7,409 bases of DNA, taken from the NCBI GenBank assembly GCA_027344745.1, contig DAHWIS010000072.1:1-7409 (forward strand), written 5' to 3'. This DNA is from Microcaldota archaeon. GTDB taxonomy: Archaea; Micrarchaeota; Micrarchaeia; Micrarchaeales; Micrarchaeaceae. Both the position numbers and the translations under genes were made by a program. The notes below the pieces were generated by a model. That model saw nothing but the letters and a program-made list of their open reading frames with translations, was not told where the DNA came from and searched no databases. The number at the start of each line of letters is the position of its first letter. The first letter of the stretch is position 1. Shown piece after piece: positions 1 to 5,788 of this stretch.

Positions 1-359
1 TCAACGCTCTTCAATGCTGCTCTGGCTTCTGCCGGAAGAAGGCCGAGGTTCCCAATCACCTTTATGCGCACGCCGTTGTCCTTTAGCCTTTTGAGCAGTT
101 TCCTGTCGTTTGCGGCTTTGACATATAGCTTATATAAAATGCTAAGTTCCATCCTGCTTCTATTGCTTATGTTTTCGGTAGACAGGGCCCATACCGTAAG
201 CGTTTTTCCGCCAAAACCCTTTAACCAGATGCTAAAGTCTATGAACTTTTTGATGCCTAAGCTGTAACCCCTAAGTATGCTTACCTTGTGGCTATTCGCC
301 CATCTCCTGTTTCCATCCGGTATAAGAGCCAAATTTTTCGGAACTTCGAATTCTTCCAT
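1..359 (-). CDS. uppS: cis-prenyltransferase (undecaprenyl/dolichyl diphosphate synthase family), N-terminal half, partial
   Basis: Enzyme that condenses isopentenyl diphosphate in cis onto an allylic diphosphate (geranylgeranyl diphosphate in characterised archaeal members) to make the long polyprenyl diphosphate used as a glycan carrier lipid. It acts at the cytosolic face of the membrane. The 119 readable residues carry the family signature IPDGNRRWA (residues 13-21), with D15 as the catalytic/diphosphate-binding Asp, followed by a glycine-rich RGYSLGIKKF stretch (30-39) and the ALSTENISNRSR motif (58-69), equivalent to the family's conserved FSxEN-W-R block. The C-terminal half, which should hold the RxSG(E)xR-type substrate motif, lies beyond the left edge. 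The ATG at 359 is the only usable start: the frame closes at TAA (375-377) just upstream, and a GGTG Shine-Dalgarno (365-368, minus strand) sits 5 bases before it. Divergent from rfcL. Family assignment is secure; product chain length and substrate are inferred. Confidence 0.9.
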   Translation of the reverse strand, partial: MEEFEVPKNLALIPDGNRRWANSHKVSILRGYSLGIKKFIDFSIWLKGFGGKTLTVWALSTENISNRSRMELSILYKLYVKAANDRKLLKRLKDNGVRIKVIGNLGLLPAEARAALKSV

Positions 360-391
360 TACAGCACCATAAACTTATCATATAGTAAACA

Positions 392-405
392 TTTAATATA
401 TTAAA
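392..405 (-). promoter_or_regulatory. Palindromic TATA-like element, candidate uppS promoter
   Basis: The 14 bases tttaatatattaaa form a perfect palindrome between the divergent uppS and rfcL genes. The element lies 33-46 bases upstream of the uppS ATG, the right distance for an archaeal TATA box followed by a short leader that contains the GGTG ribosome-binding site. Being symmetrical, it could in principle also fire toward rfcL, but would then give a longer leader. AT-rich spacers produce such palindromes by chance, so this is a candidate only. Confidence 0.4.
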
Positions 406-410
406 GCTAC

Positions 411-420
411 TTATAATATT
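411..420 (+). promoter_or_regulatory. Candidate TATA box for rfcL
   Basis: The element ttataatatt lies about 41-50 bases before the preferred rfcL ATG at 461. Transcription starting roughly 25 bases downstream would give a leader of about 20 bases that still includes the GGTG ribosome-binding site. A second AT-rich element (tattttataaa, 431-441) is nearer, but would give a leaderless message lacking that site. Chosen by spacing only. Confidence 0.35.
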
Positions 421-450
421 CAAAGGGACATATTTTATAAAGGTTTTGCA

Positions 451-454
451 GGTG
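451..454 (+). promoter_or_regulatory. GGTG ribosome-binding site deciding the rfcL start
   Basis: GGTG, complementary to the CACC part of the archaeal 16S rRNA 3' tail, lies 6 bases before ATG 461. The same motif at nearly the same spacing precedes uppS. It favours ATG 461 over the upstream in-frame alternatives TTG 446 and GTG 452; the latter lies within the motif itself. Confidence 0.6.
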
Positions 455-460
455 CGTTTG

Positions 461-1690
461 ATGTTAGACTATTTTTATGAGGCAAACGAGATAGAATTGA
501 TAAAAGGCAACGATCCTGCAGTAGCCGCAATGCTCGAATTTGCAAAATCGGTTTCAAATGGTGCGAATCCAAAACCGCTAATGCTCTATGGGCCGCCGGG
601 CACCGGTAAGACCGCATCGGCAAGAGCGCTGGCAAAAAAGGAGGGGTGGAATCTGGTGGAGTTGAATGCGAGCGACTACAGGGACAAGGACACCATAAAG
701 AGGACGTTGGTGTCCGCAGCTACGTCGCGTTCACTGTTCGGCGGCAGAACATTGATACTTTTAGACGAAATAGACGATCTGAGCAAAAGGTTCGATACTG
801 GGGCCGGAAGCGCCATAACTGAATTGCTCTCAAAATCAAGAAACCCCATCATATTCATAGCGAACGACATGTGGGACCAAAGCATATCGTTCCTGAGAAA
901 TAAAACCACCCCCGTGCAATTCAAGAAGCTTAATCAACTTACGATAACCTCCATACTTTCTAATATGGCGTCTAAATTTGGATTGGGTGTAGATAAGGAC
1001 ATAATATCGGCTATCTCGAGCAGGTCAAACGGAGACGCGAGGAGCGCCATAAACGACATGATGGTACTGGTAGGTGCACAGAAGGATTCACTCGAAGTGA
1101 TAGGTTTTCGTGACAGGAAAAAGGACATATTTAGCGTTCTTGACGGAATATTCATGTCCAATACGCTCACCGCTCCCATGCGTGCGGTATCCAACAGCGA
1201 CCTTTCCAACGACATGCTAATGCAGTGGATCAACGAGAATATAACGAACAGATACGGCGCGCTAGCCGATCTGGAGAAAGCGTTTGAGACGCTTTCACGC
1301 GCATCGTTCTATTTCAACCGCGCCCAGAAAGCGCAGTACTATACATACTGGAGATACATGAATGTGCTGATGTCGAGCGGGATAGCGCTATCAAAATCGA
1401 CATACCCAAACACCTTCAAGCGCTACGAATTTCCAAAGAATATAAAGGAGCTTAGCGGCTCTAAAGTCGAACGGGGCACCGCGGCGCAAATAGCCAAAAA
1501 GCTGCAGAAGCGCCTGAAGTCGAGCATATCCCGCATAATATCCGAAGATATGCCAATGATATCTGCCATAATAAATGATTCTTTTTCCAAAGGCGCAAAA
1601 AGATCAGAGGTGTACGATTTCTTCGCAAAGACCTTCAATATGGATGCAAAGGAAGTCGATTGGGTGAAAGAAAGTTTCAGATTGCAATAA
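461..1690 (+). CDS. rfcL: Replication factor C large subunit (clamp loader ATPase)
   Basis: AAA+ subunit of the archaeal clamp loader, which with RfcS opens the PCNA ring and loads it on primer-template DNA. From ATG 461 it has 409 residues: Walker A GPPGTGKT (44-51), the ELNASDYRDK block typical of RFC large subunits (67-76), Walker B LILLDEIDDL (98-107), sensor 1 around IIFIAND (130-136) and sensor 2 SNGDARSAIND (189-199), then a helical collar region with basic helices (about 335-360). The N-terminal W-x-x-KYRP signature expected of RFC proteins is degenerate (DYFYEANEIELIKGN). Archaeal RfcL usually runs nearer 450-500 residues and ends in a charged linker plus a PCNA-binding QxxLxxFF-type box; this one stops right after the helical domain and has no such box. 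The 3' end overlaps the convergent DHH gene by 14 bases. Identity is strong; the missing elements are read directly from the sequence. Confidence 0.93.
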   Translation: MLDYFYEANEIELIKGNDPAVAAMLEFAKSVSNGANPKPLMLYGPPGTGKTASARALAKKEGWNLVELNASDYRDKDTIKRTLVSAATSRSLFGGRTLILLDEIDDLSKRFDTGAGSAITELLSKSRNPIIFIANDMWDQSISFLRNKTTPVQFKKLNQLTITSILSNMASKFGLGVDKDIISAISSRSNGDARSAINDMMVLVGAQKDSLEVIGFRDRKKDIFSVLDGIFMSNTLTAPMRAVSNSDLSNDMLMQWINENITNRYGALADLEKAFETLSRASFYFNRAQKAQYYTYWRYMNVLMSSGIALSKSTYPNTFKRYEFPKNIKELSGSKVERGTAAQIAKKLQKRLKSSISRIISEDMPMISAIINDSFSKGAKRSEVYDFFAKTFNMDAKEVDWVKESFRLQ

Positions 1691-3074
1691 GTTCTCTTAA
1701 AAGCAAATGCAGCACGCTGTCCGTTTCACCATAATCCACTTTGATGCTTGCGGCTTCGTTGTGCCCTCCTCCGTTTTGTATATATTCGACGCTTTCTTTA
1801 AGCTTTGCTATGATGCCAAGTAAGTTTATCGAATCAGATATGCCCCTGTTGACTCTCACCGATATATAATTCCTATAATACACTATGGTGATGGTCTTCA
1901 ATCCATTAATCTCCTCAAATCTATCCTGTAGTTTTGTTGTATACCTGCCTTGCTTTATGTATTCAAATCGCCTATCCGCCACTGCTTTGTAATCCAGAAC
2001 GTATGTGGCTATGCCGCTTTTTGTAATACGCCTCTTTGCGTTTTTTATCCCTATATCGAGGGACTCGGTTATCTGTGCAGAAGCGCTGTTTAGCACGCGC
2101 GCAAAACTTTCTGAGTCTGTAATCGTCTGATCCAGATATCGCGGCGTTATCCGTTTATCCTGGTAACCTATCCTGTCATTGGCGGTCAAAGAATCCAGGA
2201 CGAGTGCGAGATCGTGCGCTTTTTCAGTATGCGTGGAATATTTGCTATGGTCGCTATCCAATGCCGCTTTTTTAAACAGTGTAAAATCAATCTCCGGCGC
2301 AAGTTTTTCTGCTATGGACGTCGTAATCACGCCTGCACATATGTTCGAATCCATTCCTGACGTCCATGGATTTATGTAAAAATCAGAATCGGCATACGGA
2401 AAACCGTCATAAACCGGATGGTGGTCAATCCAAATCATGGAATATTTCCCAGACGCTTTTTTGATTGCGTTTTCGCTTTCATAAGTAGTCCCAAAATCCG
2501 TAAGAAGTATGACCGGCTTCCTGATCGATTTGTAAGAATTGAATATCGACTCATCTGCGAAAAGCGAATCATCGCTGTATGCTATGCTTTTGTTCATGTT
2601 CCAATATACATTTGCATTTTCATCTGCAAAAAATTTTTTTCCGATGAAGCTAAATGCCCTATACAATGCAATGGCTCCAGTGGATCCATCGCCATCGTTA
2701 TGAAACCTTACCATTATTGGCGCCCCAGATACATATGCCTCGAGCAACGCAATGGCGCAGGACTCAATGGCGGTGGCATCGGCATCTATAAACTCGTCTA
2801 TCTTTTTGCCAATGCTGCGCGGCATGTTTCCGCGAATGCCTACAGACTTTGAAAATTTCCCTATAAGCGCGTCGCATTCGGCATTAGACGCCTTGCCATG
2901 CGGCTGTTTCGCGTTGGTGTACGGCGCCTCAAATTTACCATCAATGTCTATTCTATCGTGCAAATCCAATGGCACAGCGCTGCGCATTTGGATTACCCTA
3001 TCTGGCCACATCACGGTGTACCTGTAGTCATTGCCCCTGCTGCCCATTCTTATCGATGTTACAATGCCGTCCAT
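1677..3074 (-). CDS. DHH/DHHA1-family phosphoesterase (RecJ/Nrn-like)
   Basis: Predicted Mn-dependent phosphodiesterase of the DHH superfamily, which includes RecJ single-strand exonucleases, nanoRNases and cyclic-dinucleotide phosphodiesterases. The 465-residue protein shows motif I FHNDGDGSTGA (H125, D127, D129), motif II LLTDFG (D193), motif III IDHHPVYDGF (D217-H218-H219), a likely metal-ligand Asp near 273 (ALDSDHS), and a C-terminal DHHA1 domain with GGGHNEAAS (435-443) for substrate phosphate binding. All core catalytic residues are present, so it should be active. Residues 1-55 lie before the DHH domain and look beta-rich (VTSIRMGSRGNDYRYTVMW), possibly a small OB-like nucleic-acid-binding domain; this is inferred from pattern only. 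No signal peptide or membrane segment, so cytosolic. Last gene of the KaiC operon: it starts 9 bases after the preceding stop with no strong Shine-Dalgarno, suggesting coupled translation. Substrate (ssDNA, short RNA or cyclic dinucleotide) cannot be told from sequence. Confidence 0.9.
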   Translation of the reverse strand: MDGIVTSIRMGSRGNDYRYTVMWPDRVIQMRSAVPLDLHDRIDIDGKFEAPYTNAKQPHGKASNAECDALIGKFSKSVGIRGNMPRSIGKKIDEFIDADATAIESCAIALLEAYVSGAPIMVRFHNDGDGSTGAIALYRAFSFIGKKFFADENANVYWNMNKSIAYSDDSLFADESIFNSYKSIRKPVILLTDFGTTYESENAIKKASGKYSMIWIDHHPVYDGFPYADSDFYINPWTSGMDSNICAGVITTSIAEKLAPEIDFTLFKKAALDSDHSKYSTHTEKAHDLALVLDSLTANDRIGYQDKRITPRYLDQTITDSESFARVLNSASAQITESLDIGIKNAKRRITKSGIATYVLDYKAVADRRFEYIKQGRYTTKLQDRFEEINGLKTITIVYYRNYISVRVNRGISDSINLLGIIAKLKESVEYIQNGGGHNEAASIKVDYGETDSVLHLLLRELIAI

Positions 3075-3083
3075 TTATATCAT

Positions 3084-4133
3084 CTAGCTGCTGCTCGAAT
3101 TTATGCTCGAAAGGCATACGGAATATTCGGTTGCGTTAGTCACATATTTGCAATATGTCGAATTGCCATATTGCGAAGCCTGGTTTATCAGTTCCTGGTT
3201 TATGCAGATGTTTTTGTAGTTGTTGGGCAATACGCCGCATATCCCAAGTATCTGGCTGTAACTGAGCGGTTTGTTCTGTACGCTTTTAGCCGAAGCCAAG
3301 CATATGGGCTCCACACTTCTAGATTCAAAATTACATAACGAGGCGTTTTTCGTTATCCCCGCAAGATTAAGATAACATAACTCCTGGTCAGAAATGTTTA
3401 GAAATTCATACGAACCCGGATTATAATTCGATGCATTCTGCAACAAACCGACGCCAGGCATACTGCTGGCATTCAATCCTAGCAGCTCGCTTATGGGTAT
3501 GCCGTTGGCGCTTGAATTGGGCAACGCGCTGCAATAGTTTTGGTCACGCAGTGTTATTGCATTTATGTAATAGAATTTGTCCGTGCATTCGTTGCCGAGC
3601 TGTGTATTATTTATAGATTTGCAATACGACAAATTTGAGAAATTTCCAAGATCTGCGAAAGCATAGAAGCACGAAGACATTACAGAAGAATTTTCCACGT
3701 TTTTGCACACGCTTGCATTGTATGCCGCGGTTTCAAACTGCGATATGCATCCAGAATAGCCGGTCGAAGAGCTGTTTATGTAGTTGCATACCAAAGAGTT
3801 TGACGTATCCGCAGCCATCCCCGAAAAGCATCCATAACCGCTGCTGCCGGGTATGCCCATGCATATGGAGAGGTTTTTCGTAGACAAACCCAAATCCGAT
3901 AGGCATGCGTATCTAGATGGTGCAAAAACTATGCCCTTGCAATGCGAGAGCGGCGTCTGGGGCATCAGCGATCCTAAGGCAACAACTCCGGCCAACAGTA
4001 CAAGCAGCATTACCGACCCTACAAGCACAACCATCCGCTGTTTTTTTCTACCGTTTTTTCCTGCTTTGCTTTTTGTGTTTGCAAAATTGCCTGCATTTCC
4101 CTGTATAGTGCCTCCTCCTCCTTGCCGTTCCAT
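3084..4133 (-). CDS. Membrane-anchored exported protein with nine cysteine-pair repeats
   Basis: No named family recognised with confidence. The 349 residues start with a Gly/Asn/Lys-rich cytoplasmic segment (1-32, ending NGRKKQR), then one hydrophobic anchor (33-57), so the rest should be outside the cell. The outer part has 18 cysteines at 65/77, 91/102, 116/129, 143/155, 171/183, 201/253, 267/278, 299/310 and 328/340: nine pairs with 11-13 residues between partners, except the sixth, which spans a 52-residue insert. Pairs repeat about every 25-30 residues, often preceded by N-[LA]-S-x-C and followed by an aromatic or aliphatic residue. Fifteen N-X-S/T sequons (for example N87, N120, N139, N148, N263, N333) suggest heavy N-glycosylation. 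The even, regular cysteines suggest disulfides. From memory, similar C-x(~11)-C tandem repeats occur in exported proteins of other archaea, mostly of unknown function. It lies 4 bases after the KaiC stop; GGAGAG at 4144-4149 is a possible ribosome-binding site. Confidence 0.85.
   Translation of the reverse strand: MERQGGGGTIQGNAGNFANTKSKAGKNGRKKQRMVVLVGSVMLLVLLAGVVALGSLMPQTPLSHCKGIVFAPSRYACLSDLGLSTKNLSICMGIPGSSGYGCFSGMAADTSNSLVCNYINSSSTGYSGCISQFETAAYNASVCKNVENSSVMSSCFYAFADLGNFSNLSYCKSINNTQLGNECTDKFYYINAITLRDQNYCSALPNSSANGIPISELLGLNASSMPGVGLLQNASNYNPGSYEFLNISDQELCYLNLAGITKNASLCNFESRSVEPICLASAKSVQNKPLSYSQILGICGVLPNNYKNICINQELINQASQYGNSTYCKYVTNATEYSVCLSSINSSSS
3114..3941 (-). repeat. Tandem cysteine-pair protein repeats (nine degenerate units)
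   Basis: Coding repeats within the exported protein, residues about 65-340. Each unit is roughly C-x(10-12)-C followed by 12-20 residues rich in Asn, Ser and Ala. Conservation is at the level of cysteine spacing and a few flanking residues, not DNA identity, so this is an old, diverged repeat rather than a recent expansion. The sixth unit (C201...C253) is interrupted by a Ser/Asn/Gly-rich insert of about 40 residues. Confidence 0.75.
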
Positions 4134-4137
4134 ATAA

Positions 4138-4878
4138 TTACATCTCTCCGTCCTGTGTAAGCGTATATATCTTGAAGCCCGAGTTTGTTATCTCGTATGG
4201 TGCAAGCATGTTGCTATGGTTGGACCCCCTCATCTTGACTATCTCGGCTGTCAAAGTTCTTTTGTCCACTTCGCTGTTCTGGTACAGCACTATTATGCCA
4301 TCGAATATGAAGAATTCGGGCTCGAAACGCAGTTTGTCTCTATCGGAAGAAGGAATTTCCACAGTAAGCAACGAAGTCACGTTTAGCCTCCTAAGGTTGG
4401 ATGTAAGCGCCAGTAAGGATCTTCTGTAGCTTATGTCGTTGCCCATCATGAGTCTGAGCAGCGATATGGAATCGACGGCTATGCATCTGGATTTACTATC
4501 GGTTATGACGCTTTCGATGTCCGATACTATGTTACCAAACGAATACGCGTCAGAATCGCTCTGTTCCCTTAGCTTTATGGACGGTTCCCTACCGTCTATA
4601 ATAAGCATGTTACTCTCAATTAAATCATCTATGTCTGTGAACGTCGTGAACACTTCCTTTGCGTTCCTGATAATAGCATCTGCACTCTCCTCTAATGCTA
4701 TGAACGTAGAAGGTATGCCCGCTTTGGCGTTGCGGTAGAGATACTCAAACGAAAGAAGCGTCTTTCCGGCTCCGGGCCCTCCAGCCACTATCACCTGACT
4801 TTTGAGCGGAAGCCCGCCGTATAGCATATCATCTAGACCCGATATACCTGTGCTAATCTTTTTAATTTTCTCATCCAT
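4138..4878 (-). CDS. Single-domain KaiC-family (RecA-like) ATPase
   Basis: Stand-alone KaiC-like ATPase of the type common in archaea, thought to act in signalling and surface-structure control rather than as a clock. In 246 residues it has the entry motif STGISGLDDMLYGGLP (9-24), Walker A GGPGAGKT (33-40), the catalytic glutamate pair in ALEESAD (E63, E64), Walker B CIAVDSISLL (132-141), a DGIIVL segment (193-198) and the KaiC signature KMRGSNHSNM (215-224) followed by ITNSGFKIY (230-238). Every ATPase element is intact. It has one KaiC domain only, no second repeat and no recognisable phosphorylation-loop region, and is not the archaellum protein ArlH/FlaH, whose Walker region reads differently. 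First gene of a minus-strand operon with the cysteine-repeat protein and the DHH phosphoesterase, and divergent from the membrane protein/regulator pair. The ATG at 4878 is preceded by GTGGT (4882-4886), a weak, close Shine-Dalgarno. Confidence 0.93.
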   Translation of the reverse strand: MDEKIKKISTGISGLDDMLYGGLPLKSQVIVAGGPGAGKTLLSFEYLYRNAKAGIPSTFIALEESADAIIRNAKEVFTTFTDIDDLIESNMLIIDGREPSIKLREQSDSDAYSFGNIVSDIESVITDSKSRCIAVDSISLLRLMMGNDISYRRSLLALTSNLRRLNVTSLLTVEIPSSDRDKLRFEPEFFIFDGIIVLYQNSEVDKRTLTAEIVKMRGSNHSNMLAPYEITNSGFKIYTLTQDGEM

Positions 4879-4890
4879 AATACCACATAC

Positions 4891-4902
4891 TATATTGTAT
4901 AA
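4891..4902 (-). promoter_or_regulatory. Candidate TATA box for the KaiC operon
   Basis: On the minus strand this reads TTATACAATATA, preceded by an A-rich stretch (AAAAAACAG) that could act as the TFB recognition element. It is only 13-24 bases before the KaiC ATG, which would imply a leaderless transcript. A second AT-rich symmetrical element at 4947-4954 (atttaaat) could serve instead with a longer leader. Confidence 0.3.
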
Positions 4903-4947
4903 TCTGTTTTTTAGCCTTTGCTATCTCCTATTTTACAAGGATGCACA

Positions 4948-4957
4948 TTTAAATAAT
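4948..4957 (+). promoter_or_regulatory. Candidate TATA box for the membrane protein/regulator operon
   Basis: The element tttaaataat lies 27-36 bases upstream of ATG 4984, the expected archaeal TATA position for a very short leader. A possible weak ribosome-binding site AGGT (4971-4974) lies 9 bases before the ATG but might fall upstream of the transcription start. Its atttaaat core (4947-4954) is symmetrical and could serve both directions. Confidence 0.4.
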
Positions 4958-4983
4958 TTCTTGATTAGAAAGGTATTGATATA

Positions 4984-5787
4984 ATGCAAAAACGTTTGGT
5001 TTATTTTGGGTTGCTTCTGATAGTGCTATCGATAATACTGTTCGGCGTAATAGCAAATTCTACGTCGTCTACATTCTCAAAGCTGTATGGCGATCTGGTA
5101 TACAAGAACATAACGATAAATCCGAATTCATTGTATTACATCAGCATAAATTCAACTACGGCTTCGCCGATGCTCGTAGGGATCGGCATGCACTCACCTG
5201 CGCTGGTATTCCTATTCAATGCGAGTTCCTTTTCGGCATGGATGTCCGGTTCGGGCCCTAAATCCGGACTTGGCGGCGCCCTTCTCCTTGAGGGGAAAGG
5301 ACTTATGCTGGCGTATAATAACACAAGGAATGTATCGATTCCTGCCGAGCCTAACAGCGCATTAGAGTATCAGTCAAATTCATCGGGAATAAATCTGGGT
5401 GAATTGCCTATCGGCGGCTATAAATTTGTGATAGACAATGCGAACGGCAGCAGTTCATCAAATACCGCCATAAATGCCACATATGTATTTCTGCCCTCCT
5501 CCTCGGTAGCGAACATAACCAGCGGCACTAGCGGTATGGGCCTGTTGAGCGTTGCTGCCCTGATATTATTTATTTTGGGCGTGGTGCTTTTGGTATACGG
5601 CATTATAAAACGGTCGCCTTCAACTTCAAAGTCCGTAGTTGCAGGATTGTCGGGCGGAACGCCCTCTGACGAGGCGATAGATCAGCTATACAAAAGCATC
5701 AATTCAGGCAAGCTAAAAACAGGTATTAGTACAAAAGCGAAACGTGCCGCAAAACCAAAAGTCTCAAAAAAGAAGAAGACCCGATAA
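4984..5787 (+). CDS. Two-TM sequon-rich membrane protein of unknown function
   Basis: No family recognised. The 267 residues show a hydrophobic N-terminal helix (6-24, after MQKR), which could be an uncleaved anchor or a signal peptide; an extracellular domain (25-184) with beta-prone, Ser/Asn-rich sequence; a second membrane helix (185-208); and a cytoplasmic tail (209-267) ending in a strongly basic lysine-rich stretch (about 251-267). The outer domain has ten N-X-S/T sequons (N25, N42, N56, N79, N112, N116, N132, N154, N164, N177) and no cysteine, unlike the cysteine-repeat protein across the divergent promoter. The middle of the tail (SDEAIDQLYKSINSGK, 228-243) looks like a small helical segment that could contact a cytoplasmic partner. 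One base separates its TAA from the regulator's ATG, so the two are very likely co-transcribed and translationally coupled. A role as membrane receptor or anchor for that regulator is conjecture. Confidence 0.85.
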   Translation: MQKRLVYFGLLLIVLSIILFGVIANSTSSTFSKLYGDLVYKNITINPNSLYYISINSTTASPMLVGIGMHSPALVFLFNASSFSAWMSGSGPKSGLGGALLLEGKGLMLAYNNTRNVSIPAEPNSALEYQSNSSGINLGELPIGGYKFVIDNANGSSSSNTAINATYVFLPSSSVANITSGTSGMGLLSVAALILFILGVVLLVYGIIKRSPSTSKSVVAGLSGGTPSDEAIDQLYKSINSGKLKTGISTKAKRAAKPKVSKKKKTR

Positions 5788-5788
5788 A

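Noticed and set aside
64..267. Hydrophobic 67-codon plus-strand frame that looks like a small membrane protein
   Set aside because: It lies wholly antisense to the conserved prenyltransferase motifs; the hydrophobicity comes from reading lysine-rich codons backwards.
446..460. Upstream TTG (446) or GTG (452) start for rfcL
   Set aside because: GTG 452 falls inside the GGTG motif and TTG 446 precedes it; neither extension restores the missing WxxKYRP signature, so ATG 461 is preferred.
2418..2852. Open frame of 144 codons on the plus strand
   Set aside because: Antisense to the DHH phosphoesterase over its catalytic motifs; its protein has no family resemblance and an erratic composition, so it is a shadow of the real gene.
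2898..3338. Open frame of 146 codons on the plus strand
   Set aside because: Antisense across the end of the cysteine-repeat gene and the start of the DHH gene; no ribosome-binding site and no recognisable domain.
4879..4983. tRNA or other structured RNA in the divergent spacer
   Set aside because: No acceptor stem, T-loop or GC-rich helix; the spacer is AT-rich and best explained as two promoters.
5744..5788. Upstream GTG start for the HTH regulator, adding 15 basic residues
   Set aside because: It lies inside the membrane protein gene, in the region coding its lysine-rich tail, and lacks a ribosome-binding site; ATG 5789 gives the usual family N-terminus one base after the upstream stop.
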